From Norana najaformis (Eukaryota > Annelida > Clitellata > Crassiclitellata > Hormogastridae): a stretch of DNA of 64,000 bases. The DNA lies in the NCBI GenBank assembly GCA_964023275.1, contig OZ029919.1, positions 13,204,254 through 13,268,253 of the forward strand. The letters are read 5' to 3'. A program made the translations under genes and the position numbers. The notes under the pieces are model-generated. The model was not told the origin of the DNA. It saw nothing but the letters and a program-made list of their open reading frames with translations, and ran no database searches. Shown one piece after another: positions 1 to 10,351 of the stretch (positions are counted from its first letter, which is position 1; every line of letters begins with the position of its first letter).

Positions 1-218
1 GGTACCGTGTTCTCGCATGTCTGCTTGGGTGGATCGCGCCTTCTCCACTGTGGGGCCATCTCTGTGGAACACTCTTCCACCAGACATCTGATCCCTTGCC
101 TGTTCAACAGCTCAGAAAACATTTTCTGCCCGTCTCAAAACGTTCCTATTTAGAGACCGATAGGTAGCTGTACTGCAGCTACTTTGTGAGTTACTTAAAA
201 GGCGCATTACAAATATAG
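1..218 (+). mobile_element. LINE 3' end (C-terminal RT remnant)
   Basis: The + strand reads RAFSTVGPSLWNTLPPDI, then a TGA stop, then RLKTFLFRDR. This is the usual C-terminal tail of CR1/L2-like non-LTR retrotransposon reverse transcriptases, which carry a W-N-x-L-P motif followed by a basic LKT-x-LF end. The tail AAAAGGCGCATTACAAATATAGCG resembles the GGCGCTATATAAAT ends seen elsewhere in the window. The in-frame stop shows it is inactive, and it is cut by the window start. Confidence 0.75.
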
Positions 219-226
219 CGACACAC

Positions 227-259
<33 letters not shown>

Positions 260-274
260 TACATACATACATAT
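219..274. repeat. (CA)n/(CATA)n microsatellite
   Basis: Alternating ACAC and ATACATAC runs directly follow the LINE tail. It is a simple repeat with no coding signal. Confidence 0.9.
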
Positions 275-2190
275 GGTATTCACAAAGAATTAAGTTCATA
301 TTCACAATCACATTAAGGCTACCTAATATTCCAGTTGAGGTGACCACCTTGAGGTCCCCTAGCAACGTCCAAAACCTTTTGCATTGAATGTAACATAGAT
401 TAATGTTAACTTTAAACTTTTTTATAAGAAATAAATTAGGCATGATAACAATAACGGCTCCAAGACCAGATACAATCATATATCCAAAAACAATCATAGA
501 TCTCACAAAGATCAATAATCTAAATGATCATGAATCAAGATAGGGTTATATACCCCAAGAGAATATTCAAACTCAGATGGATCATAGATAAATAACAGAA
601 TGGATCCCAGATCTGGGAAGGACCATACATAAGATGATTCTAGATAGGCAGAGCTTTAAATAAAATAACCAAGTCTTAACAACAGTCAACAGCCAGTAGC
701 AGCAGGGCCAGCAGCACTTTAGCCTGCAATGGCTACTCTTATGTGAACAGAAGGAGGTTGATGGTTCCAAAGCAATGACCAACCATTGTTAGACCGAGTG
801 TCACATCAAGTCAAATGTAGTAGTGTATCTCAAAATTTCCATAATAGTGCCTTTTAAGCATCTCACAAAAGCACTTACCATTATACAGTTTTATTTGGCC
901 ATTGACCTTTGAGGTGCTACATAAATGCTTGACTAATTTACATAGATTTAGCAAGTAACTTTAAGGACTCTAGCTGCTACTTACTGCATTATTCAAATTG
1001 TCTTTATTACAGAAAATTGAATTACTGTAAAAATTCTACACTGTGCAAAGTCGTCCCAAAGTGCATTATAAACATATGGTGAGTCATGAAATGGGGAAGA
1101 GGGCTAAGGAGATTATAACCGCTGATAACGTGATGCGTTGCCAGTAAGCAACAGAACCATGTTGGCCAGTTATTGTGTTGAAAGGCAGTCAGTGAATCTG
1201 ATTGTCTTCTAGAATCTTCTGTCAAAATTTATGACCAGTACGGCAAGAAGCGTAGAATGTCAGGGGAAGGAAGTTCAAATGTTTTAGCAAGAGAACAGTT
1301 TACTCTCTTGAAACCTGTGCACGGGCATTATTGAATAAAAAAAGCACCTAAACAATGACGAATATAGTAGATGGCAGTATTTTGCCAGCACTTTACACGA
1401 TACTGATAGCAAAGTCACGAAATTCGCATAATGTGCCTAGGTTACTAAGAGGCCTATCAATTAACGACAGAAGGCCTGCAACACGCGAACTGTTAAAAAT
1501 CCACCTACCTTTCCTGTATTTCAACGCTGGCGAATTCAGACTTGTGAAAGCCGACGAATATGCGAAAATTAAAACAAAGATTATTAAAGCCCAACGACAC
1601 ATCACGAAGCTAACAGTCAAGTTTCCACTTGGACGGTTTAACATGACGCCCCAACAGGTAGGCCAGACCAATACACGTACAAATCGGCCTACACTATTCG
1701 CAACCCAAACAGCAATAACCCACAAATCTGCCTTCTAAACTCTCGTTTAAACTCCTCTCTGAAACAGCCTGTCGACCAATACTAAAACGCTGATGTAGAC
1801 GGCAAACTTGCAGTCTGAACTGCTAATGCGTTGGAGTAACGTTTAGTTTAAAAAGTAAATAAACAATGACTAAAACGAACTTCGCACTACACCGACGAAC
1901 GCGTAACGCTTCTCTGAATCAGAGACACGGTACTAGTTCCACCTACAGTCATCAGGTGTCGCTTTCGACACCTGTGTTCACCATCTAGCGATTACAGTTC
2001 AATTGACAGGTTCTGATTTTGCTGATATAGCGCCATATGGTACTTTTATCATAATACTAGCGATGCGCACAGCTTTTTCAATGTGCAGACTTTACGTGAA
2101 GCAAGGCATGGTCGACCTCAACGGCGCTGGAAGCCACAAAATAATTTTAAGCATCGGATACTTTTCAACGGCTATTCAGTTGTTTTGAAA
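275..2190. other. No recognisable gene
   Basis: AT-rich sequence. Between about 1355 and 1738 both strands stay open (127 codons on +, 110 on minus), but neither product resembles a known family and no splice or promoter context supports either one. Nothing else in this stretch could be assigned. Confidence 0.5.
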
Positions 2191-2224
2191 TTCACTGCTA
2201 CAGTTCTGCCAGATCTATCCGTAA

Positions 2225-2330
2225 ATGTTATCTCCAGCTTTCTTCAACGCACAAAGAGCAAGTGGAGGGAATCAGCTTATTCACAGGCGCCGAGTCATGG
2301 CTAGCGGTAGGTTCACCAGAGAGTGAAGCA
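2225..2330 (+). repeat. Diverged copy of a SINE-like repeat
   Basis: Shares the core AGC-TATTCACAGGCGC-AGTCA and the following GGTTC segment with copies at 3411-3562 (minus strand) and 37196-37330 (plus strand). Three dispersed copies in both orientations indicate a short interspersed element. The ends are not well defined. Confidence 0.55.
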
Positions 2331-2465
2331 TTGTCTGCTATGAAAGGGGCGCTGAGGAATTCCAGATTAGGCCTAAATATGATTAGAGTTCAAAAACTGA
2401 TCGGGTCTATAATAATATTAATTTGTTTTCGATGCCACGCTTGATTTTGTTCTCTTTCCCTTATC

Positions 2466-3370
2466 TACTATCCTGAACCAAATGAGCCAAAGAACCAATT
2501 CCTAGGATCATCCGGATGGATGCTCAAGAGTTGGATTTCATCTAATCGACTTCGACTCAACCCGGTCAAAACCTTTGGATTGGCACGCGACATACGCGGA
2601 CCAAAGTTAATCAGCATGAGCTACTATCGACATTTCCGGAATGGTCCAACAACTTTTCCGTGATCTGGCGCGCGTACAGATGGTGAACTGAAAATGGCCG
2701 ATGACGTTAAGACGCTCTGTAGCCGAGGCGGTGCAACTATCAGCTTCGATAAATTCGTTCGATACGCCGAAATCTGTCGCTCAGTGTTGCTTTGAACAAC
2801 TCTACTCCATTCCTTCGTCCTGACGCAATTGGATTATTGCAATTCTGTTCTTGTGGGACTGCCAAATTTTCGTATCCGCCAGCTCCAGTCCGTATTGAAC
2901 TGCGCCGCTAGTCTAGTGGCCAACCTACATAAATTCTTTCGTATTAATTTTAAAAGTATATAAGAGATATCATTTCACTGGCTTCCTATCGAAGACAGGA
3001 TCAAATTTAAGGTCCTGCTCCAGCCAGGGCCGGTCAACAACAACTTGTCGGATCTGCTCCGGAGTATATACGAGAACTGTTCGTTCCTGTTGGTGCCTGG
3101 TCTGGTCGACAATCGCTTCGCTCGGCTTCTGGTCGTGATCTACCAATCCCTAGATGCTACCCATCTACACAACAACATCATACGCTGTCTTGCGTAGGTC
3201 CTTCTCTCCGGAACAGTCTTCCCATTAACATTCGTTAAGTTCCTACTTACTCTCAGCAGGCAACATTCTCTTCGCTTCTTAAGACTCGTTTCTTTAAATC
3301 CTCTGGGCAGCCATGTTCCCAGCGCCTTTGAGGGGTTCCTGAAATGCGCTCTATAAATTTCAGATACATA
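2466..3370 (+). mobile_element. CR1/L2-like LINE, degenerate RT C-terminal half
   Basis: Reading across frameshifts, the + strand gives the sequence of landmarks found after the LINE RT catalytic core. In order these are SSNRLRLNPVKT (about 2535-2570), LDYCNSVLVGLP (about 2829-2864), a following leucine/glutamine helix, and SLHWLPIEDRIKFK (about 2970-3010). The copy ends in GCGCTCTATAAATTTC, the 3' terminus typical of this LINE group. Several stops and frameshifts make it a dead copy. Confidence 0.8.
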
Positions 3371-3410
3371 TATACATATATACATACATATATACATCAT
3401 CCACCGTAGC

Positions 3411-3562
3411 CGTCTGCCTGACTCTTGGATCTTGACCTGAACCGAACCCTTCCTGTATACCGATTGTCTTGTTTTGACTGAGCACCTGTGAATAGGCTGG
3501 TTCCCGCAACTTACCTAATGTTGGGCGCCGTAAAAATCTCAAGCTTACGATTACGATTACGT
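3411..3562 (-). repeat. SINE-like repeat copy (minus)
   Basis: The reverse complement runs from repeated AATCG through GCGCCCAAC, TATTCACAGGTGCTCAGTC and AAGGGTTCGGTTCAGG. The copy at 37196-37330 on the + strand is nearly the same. There is no open frame. Confidence 0.7.
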
Positions 3563-3599
3563 TCAAACAATCAGGTTTCAACTTTATTTTATCTGAGCT

Positions 3600-4700
3600 A
3601 TTGTCGCAAAATTCGTAATCGTAATCTCGAGAATTTCTAAAACGCTACTTTAAAGCTAAGTGCAGGCACCAATTTATCTACGAGGGCTGCGTCAAGTAAG
3701 AGGGGTTGTCCAAAATATCATGCAAAGAACAAAGTCCGGTCGCCAGAAGACCAAAGAGAAGGGGACAGAGGAGCTGTTAGGGTGGGTTGTGTTTAGGTTG
3801 AGGGAAATGGGAAGGCGGCGGTTTTTGATGGATCAGGGTAAGAATTCTTGTAAAGTGAAACCCATTTCAATGGACTGTCTGAGGAGTAATAAATAGGGGG
3901 GGGGGGGGCTTGAGAGAGATGTTGGTGGGTGAACAACAGAATGAGCAGAGAAGGGAGAATTTGCGAAAATCAGAACGGAGATAGGCTATTTCCAGAATCG
4001 AGGTGCAGTGTGGTAGGGCTTATATATGCATCGATTAGAGAACTTAAGATGAGTAGTTAGAGAAGGACGGGCTAGAGTGAGGTAAGGGGATGAACGGGCA
4101 AACGAGGTGACTGGGTGGTAAAGAGTTTGCAAATATAAGTAGGTTGGGGGTATTACAGAGAGTTATAGGCTACAGAAAGAACATTGTAATGAAAGCATTC
4201 GGGGATTTTCAGCCAAAGTATGTGATTTCAGGAGTGATACGGTGATGCTTGAGTGTTCTCGTGACAGCTCGGGCAAGTAAATTTTGGAAGAGCTGAAGAT
4301 GCTTAATTTGAGTAAAATCAAGGTTAAGGGAAAAGGGAAATACAACAGTCAGGCTTGGACTGGACAGTAGAGATGGCGATGGTAGAGGCAGTTTTAAAAT
4401 CAAGCTTAGATCGAATAGGGCAAAGGTCGCGAATATGAAATACACGCGCGAGAGGTTGGAGATTTGATTTTAAAACGAGAGATGTAGGTCGAAGGTGATG
4501 TCAAGTTTGCGTACAGGCGAATTAGATGTGAAAGTGATAGTGAAGGAATTAGTGGATACGTGGATAGAAGAATCACGATTTTTTGCAAAGGAGGTAGAGG
4601 ACATCTATTTTGAGATTTGATTGACAACATCCAGCAACTGAGTCATCATCATCATCGTCCTCGTCGTCGTCGTAGTCGTCGTCGTCATCGTCATCATAAT
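3600..4700. other. No gene seen; G-tract and CAT/CGT repeats
   Basis: Purine-rich, low-complexity DNA with a 13-base G run near 3896-3908 and ATC/GTC trinucleotide repeats near 4645-4700. The leucine/serine/proline-rich minus-strand ORFs here reflect composition and are not annotated. Confidence 0.6.
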
Positions 4701-4750
4701 CACTAATGGCATTCCCCTTTCTTTAGCGTTGTCGTTTCCACAGTTTTTCG

Positions 4751-4817
4751 CCAACCGTCACGGTTCTGGGCTCGCCTCCATATAGCCTGGAGGCGAGCCC
4801 AGAACCGTGACGGTTGG
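4751..4817. repeat. Perfect 30-bp inverted repeat (hairpin)
   Basis: The arm at 4751-4780 (CCAACCGTCACGG...GCCTCCA) is exactly reverse-complementary to the arm at 4788-4817, separated by the 7-base loop TATAGCC. No mismatch is visible, so it is recent or conserved. It lies immediately before the Gypsy gag zinc-knuckle region. Confidence 0.95.
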
Positions 4818-6113
4818 CCGGGATCAGTACATCTGACGACCGAGGACAATGCTTCGAGTGTGATCAGCTGGGTTACAAGTGGCAGAACTGTCTTCCTCTC
4901 CAGCAGTCGGAAAACTGCCAGGGGTCGACGTCGGAGCCGAACGGTCGATCCATCTCCGTAACAATAGAGGCGTCAGCATGTGCCCGAAACCACGGACACG
5001 TAATTAATCTCCAGGGAGATGGAAATGGAAAACAGAGGGATTGTCTTTTGGACGTTGGAGCAGACGTCTGCCTCATCCCTGAAAGCAGGGTGGACGGATC
5101 GCGATTGTCTCAGATAACCACACAGTTACGTGCAGTGAATGGAACGAAGAATGAAGTCGCGTTCAGCTGCAGCAATCCGTGGACACAAACAATCACCAAA
5201 CCACCGCTACCTTCCTCGTCAGGCCAAACCTCAGGAAAGGTCTCTCCGGTATAGAATGGCTAAGCAGCGAACACATAACCTGGGTCTTCGGAGAGAACAT
5301 CCTCCTTCTGGGTCGACAACGCGTGTCAATACGATCGAAACTCGAAAGATCTAGTGTTTCGTCCGTTCTGATGTGACAGTACCACCGCAAAGCGAAGCCG
5401 TCCCCCACTGGTTCGCGTAATCTAGGGGAGCCTCCTTAAACCACCGGAGAAGCACCAACAACGCAGCACCGTTCTAGCCAAACAGGAAAAGGGGCTGTAG
5501 GTGGCACGAACCATCGCCGACCCAAAATCCAGAAATGCTGGCATCAGTTTCTGCAACTCCACCTGCAGGCCAATTCATCTTTCCGGAAGACAAATCATAA
5601 GTGGTCTTTAAGTCGTCGCAATGCTGCCAGCTATCGAGGACGTCAAGCCAAACGCTGAAGTAGATCATATAATGCCAATCTTTATCAGAATTGATGAATC
5701 GCTCCCCAATAAAGTGAACGACGCATAGAAACAATCCCAACGTTTTCACTGGTGATAAGTTCGACCTTGGATGCACTAGAATCGTCAGCCCTCTGATCGA
5801 TGCAGGAGACAGTTTACCGTATATCGGCAACCGATTAAACAGCAAGCGTGTGCTCATCCGCCCGATCTGGACAACCTGCTGACGGAGATGCAAAAGCAGG
5901 GAGTCATCGAGCCGTACCGGAGTGGGCGTCGAACATCGTGATGGCGAAGGAGAGCAGCATTCCATTCCGTGTTGGCTTCAGAGGCTGAATGACCTTACGA
6001 AGAAGTATGGATATCCTCAGCCTCGCATCGAAACTTGCCTCGACACGCTGTCTGGGTCTCTCTGGCTAAGCACCTTCGACCTTCGTTCGGGATTTCACCA
6101 TGTGGCCGTCAAT
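4818..6113 (+). mobile_element. Ty3/Gypsy retroelement: gag knuckle, protease, N-terminal RT (degenerate)
   Basis: The first frame shows a degenerate CCHC knuckle, C-FE-C-DQLGYKWQN-C, with tyrosine replacing the histidine. It is followed by an aspartic-protease motif LLDVGADVCLIP, where the usual DTG is DVG. After frameshifts, an RT N-terminal segment appears near 5870-6113: EMQKQGVIEPYRSG, then LNDLTKKYGYPQPRIETCLD and STFDLRSGFHHVAVN. The active-site change and frameshifts mean it is defective. The RT stops abruptly at GCCGTCAAT (6105-6113), where an inversion begins. Confidence 0.85.
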
Positions 6114-6234
6114 ATGCAGTGCAACACTATGATAATAGTTAGAATTGATTTTAAAGGAAGCAGGAGTAAATCCTCTCTTTACAGCTCACTGAAAGTTTCC
6201 CATGGCATTTGCTTGTTGTCTTTGCATCAGTGGA

Positions 6235-6654
6235 TCAAATACAAGCACATGAGAAATATTTTGTCCGATTAATAATTTTATTGCTGAAATTTCCTTGAAC
6301 GCCAAGACCATGCTTCCAGTATTGAGAAATAGCCACTGTAGAAATACTCCTTTTGATGAATGCCGCGCGGGTTTCCTCTCGACCACGCTCGATCAGCTTT
6401 TTTGTCTTTTCGTCCATCACAGCCACACCAACGGACTTGTGCCGGATCTCCTCCTTCATCGCCCGGAACTTTTCAACCTCGTCAAGGACCAGGTTGTATT
6501 CATCATCATTGATCATGGTGTCGTCCAACGCTTTCGAGATGTGACTGTGGACGGTGTGAAGGTCTCCGATTTTCTGTAGGAAGAATGTCTGTGGTGTGGA
6601 CGGCGTCACCTCAGTTGGAAAGGCAGGATCGGTGAGAGATGGATACAGTGGCAT
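6235..6654 (-). CDS. Unrecognised intronless ORF, about 139 aa, with an acidic helical segment
   Basis: An ATG-initiated frame starts 2 bases after the stop of the next ORF upstream. The middle contains DDTMINDDEYNLVLDEVEKF followed by a basic/acidic helix KEEIRHK, and the C-terminal half is basic. The spacing and lack of introns resemble a compact mobile-element or virus-derived gene pair. I do not recognise the family with certainty and assign no function. It sits at the 3' end of the inverted Gypsy segment. Confidence 0.4.
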   Translation of the reverse strand: MPLYPSLTDPAFPTEVTPSTPQTFFLQKIGDLHTVHSHISKALDDTMINDDEYNLVLDEVEKFRAMKEEIRHKSVGVAVMDEKTKKLIERGREETRAAFIKRSISTVAISQYWKHGLGVQGNFSNKIINRTKYFSCACI

Positions 6655-6656
6655 GG

Positions 6657-6975
6657 CTATAGTTTCTCTACCAGTAGAATAGCCCTGACATGAATATCAA
6701 AACGACCGCGCATCAAGCGCATCTTGACTTCAACATCTCGACAGGCCGACGTATAAAAAGTACGGTTAAAATCGAAACTTCCGCTGACTTTGACGGCTAA
6801 GGAACCGATATTATCTAGTCCTTCGGGAAAAATACTGAATCTAGCCTCGTTGAGATAATTGACATAATAACCAGATAAGCTGAATCTCCAGAAGCCAGGG
6901 CCCACTGAAACCTTGTTTGGTGGATTGAGAGTACTCACCCATGGGTACTTCAAATTAGTCAACGGAAATGTTACA
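6657..6975 (-). CDS. Unrecognised ORF fused in frame to Gypsy linker
   Basis: The open frame extends from the Gypsy RNase H-integrase linker (residues near 6976-7088, LKPRPEVVTALSSDLKSLCR) into a different sequence, with NLKYPWVSTLNPP, GPGFWRFSLSGYYVNYL, and a C-terminus RLMRGRFDIHVRAILLVEKL. The alternating hydrophobic pattern suggests a beta-rich domain. The boundary near 6975 is estimated from where Gypsy similarity stops. The only start in frame within the long ORF is a GTG at 7088, so an independent start is doubtful. Confidence 0.35.
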
Positions 6976-7909
6976 GGCGCATCCTGCCTGCACAGCGATT
7001 TCAAGTCCGAACTGAGGGCGGTGACGACCTCTGGCCGTGGCTTCAGTGACTGGTTCTTGAGCAGATTGCAGACAAACCCGACGTCCACATACCATCTTCC
7101 TGTAACTCTGCCCAGTTCAATGGCTTCATGATGTTGCTTGATTGTATGGCAGTCGCAGCGACGAAGGCTGTATTGTACTCGCTTGATGATCTCTGAGACA
7201 GGGCATTAGCGTTGGAGTGTTTATCACTTGGTCTATGCCGGACGTCGTAATCGAATTCTTCGAGGATTTCGAGTCCACAGGTTTGCTGATCGATTGGCTA
7301 GCGGGTCTGTTTTATCCATTGCAGAGCAGCATGGTCAGTTCTGATGGCGAAGGGTCTTCCCATCAGGTAGGCCTACTGCCTGAACTTCTTGACAAATGTG
7401 GCTAGCGCTAATTCCTCTCATAGAAAACAGGCACCTTTCTTGGTCAGTGCGTGTAGAGGGACAACAACGTCGCAGAACTTCGAGACGAAGCGTCTATAAT
7501 ACTGACAAAGACCGAAGAAGACCCTGCTTTTTCGAAAGTTCGCTGCTGTCAGTCAGTCTCGGATGGCGGCGATCTTGTCAGGGTCCGTCCGTACACCTTC
7601 GCTGACCGTGAATCTCAGACAGGACATATTCTGATAAAGTAGGTGACACTTCGACGGATTCCGCTTCAGGTCGGCTTCACGTAGACGCCCGATAAGTTTC
7701 TCTAGTCAATCCAGGTGACACTGGGTGCCCATGCTGAAGATGATGATATCATTCAATTAGAGGAAGCACGTCTTGTAGTTCAGACCGGTCATCACAAAGT
7801 TCATCAGCTTCTGGAAAGTAGCCTGATCGTTATGCAAACCAAACAGCTTCCTTAAGAAATGAAGTGTCACGCGATAGCAGATGAAGATGATCATGTTGAC
7901 GTCTCTTGG
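6976..7909 (-). mobile_element. Ty3/Gypsy RT C-terminus, RNase H and linker, inverted
   Basis: Minus-strand translation gives, in order, AVNPRDVN...FGLHNDQATFQKLMNFVMTGLNY (RT), a damaged YLDDIIIFS-type motif (LNDIIIFS), READLKRNPSKC, GVRTDPDKIAAIR, then RNase H FAIRTDHAALQWIK and EFDYDVRHRPSDKHSNANAL. The first residues continue exactly where the plus-strand fragment ends. Stops and frameshifts are frequent. The integrase was not found. Confidence 0.85.
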
Positions 7910-7919
7910 ATTGACGGCA

Positions 7920-7998
7920 CTACTACTACAACAACTACTACCACTACCACCACTACTACCACTGCTACCACCACCACCACCACCACTACTACTACTGG
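7920..7998. repeat. (ACT/ACC)n trinucleotide repeat
   Basis: Long run of ACT, ACC and ACA triplets that abuts the inversion breakpoint of the Gypsy element. Confidence 0.9.
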
Positions 7999-7999
7999 T

Positions 8000-9330
8000 T
8001 TATTGGTATTGTTATTGATGTTTATTAGGCCTATTATTATTTTACACAAGGTAGCTACGTTGCCTTTAGATTTTGAACTGACCGGAATTTAAAAAATTAC
8101 ACCTGTAACGACTAGTCCCAGTCACGTTGTGGAAAGCTTTGGATTGCTATTGCATTGAAAGAGAACTGCATGGTGTGTTTCACATCTCTTTGAACTTTGG
8201 GTCAGAGAAAGCCCCTATTATTAGTAGTGGTACTATTTTCTTAATTATTATTTTTCAATCATCTTATCAAAGCTGCAAAAATAATTGTGTTTGTTTATAT
8301 ACCCTTTCCTAAGCGACTGTGGTCAACTGTTTTAATAGGCCACCCGTTTCCTGGTTGGCTTAGATCATCTGTTGTAATGGTCTAACCTTCTGCAGATTCA
8401 CTTGGTTGTACCAGTTCTGCGTGTGTTTTTGTGCACTTCGTCTGTAGAGGATTTTAGGTTGAGTTCTGGATCTTAGCTCAGCACGTGGTCTTTCAGGGCT
8501 CCTAAGGAATCTTGTATTGGAGTAGGCCTACTAAGAGACAGACATCTCTTGTAATCCGTTATGGTGGAGTAAAATTGATATTGTTTGAATTGTTTCAATG
8601 TTGACCAATGAAAGCTGTTGACGTTTAGTGATGAACTTTTCCAGTTTTGCCGAGATTAGAATTATGTCTTAATAATTGCATTCATTATGTAGTTTTGCTG
8701 TTGAGCTCTTGTTTACAATTTCATCGCAACTGCCCCTTGGTTCGTAGTCGTAACCGAGTAATCTGTAATGCAACAGTAAAGCTGTTTATAGAATGGAATT
8801 GGCAGACTGCAAATCCAAATCTGAAACAAATCTAAGTTTGTCCGAGATTTAATAAATTTAATATCGTTACAGTAAACTGTTGCCACGTGGTTTCTTGAGT
8901 CGTTCCACTCACATCTCCTAATGAAAAATTCAACTTCTCACAATTGAGTGGATCGATGACTTGCCGTTCCTTCCTCCACAGACCTCTCAAACTTTTAACT
9001 AGACCCAGTCTTTGTTAATAAAGCACGCCTGCAAAAGATGACCTACTTTGGACAGCTCTTCCCCTTGCTCGCATATGGCATAACACTTCCCATCCCCTTT
9101 GCGGACAGCCGCACTCCAACGGAGTACTAATGCCTGGATTAGGCTCCCTTGTTGATCTATGGGGTGGGGTACTTCGATACTGCCGCGTTCAGGAAAGGGA
9201 CTAATTCGACCCAAAACAGTACAGACTGTCTTCTGTCTGGCTGAAGTTAGTGTTTAAGGCACAGACTGTACTGAGATAATCATGTATCAAATTTAGGTGC
9301 AGATGTCTGCATTGGGCATGACCCCTTGTC
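8000..9330. other. No gene seen
   Basis: AT-rich unique-looking sequence without convincing ORFs, splice-bounded exons or recognisable repeats. Confidence 0.5.
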
Positions 9331-9335
9331 CGCAC

Positions 9336-9384
9336 TTTTTAATTTCTGCATTTATTAGGTGCCATTATCTAATGACTTCAAACC
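9336..9384 (-). repeat. SINE 3' tail fragment
   Basis: Reverse complement AGTCATTAGATAATGGCACC followed by TAATAAATGC matches the tail of the tRNA-derived SINE at 43597-43756. Confidence 0.6.
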
Positions 9385-9399
9385 TGATGTTCGTGGCCT

Positions 9400-10350
9400 C
9401 TGCAGTTCTACAACTTATAAAATTAAATTATGTCGTCCACTCAACGACCTCGGCAATTCATCAACTCGGAGCTCTCGGCATCCATAAGCATACATATAAT
9501 TCCTTGCGTACATACTTACTGGACGTTATGGGCGAATGAGCGGCAAAATAGTCAACCGGAAAATCGAACGCATACTAGAACATGATTGGATGTGTCTTAC
9601 ACGTGATCTAAATCAATAACATGATTGGATAATGATAAATTACGTCAAACTATTGAACAAACACACACCTGATGACGTTAAACCGTTTGCCATAGTAACG
9701 CTTTTAGGTTTTGACAGTTGACATTTGAAAAGTTCTTCGACAATTTTAGATTTTCCATTGTTTCTGCAATTTTTTACTGAAAATTACGATCTCAAAGTTT
9801 AGAAATCTGAAGTTCGACCAGGTAAACGATATATCAAAATATTAGAACCGTTTCTTGCCGAAATATTGATGTCGAGTGATAGTGTTTAGCTATATCACAG
9901 ATTCTATTTATGTAGCATATGTGGCTATATCTTGATATAAAAGACCATAGAATTGTATCATGAATGACCCAGTTTATAAATTCTTAGAAAACTAAAGTAC
10001 TGATATCTGTAAATTTGCCCAACTGTTCGTTCAAGTAAACCAGAAATCGATATATTATTGTTAAAAGCGTGAAACGTAGCAGACAAAATAGTTCGAAATT
10101 CATGAACTTTATTCCCTTATCTCCAGGGTTATGCATAAGCAACTGATTCAAAGTAACCAATTAGTACTCGTTTTATGTGACTTCATGTCTAACTTTGGTA
10201 CCTGTTTAACTCCATTCATTGAATATCAGAAATGTGCAGACCAACGAAAAAGTAGCAGGGTTCTGGAAGAGCCTTTTTATGTGATAGAACTTTCAAATAT
10301 AGATTCCCTGTTTCATATCTTTTGTTATTCTAATGACTGAAACTTTCTCA
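9400..10350. other. AT-rich spacer before the exon-like array
   Basis: No coding signal seen. A transcript that includes the downstream array would need its promoter here, but no core promoter motif can be assigned with confidence. Confidence 0.4.
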
Positions 10351-10351
10351 G

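Noticed and set aside
1355..1738. 127-codon + ORF and its minus-strand shadow
   Set aside because: No recognised domain, both strands equally open, and surrounded by repeats.
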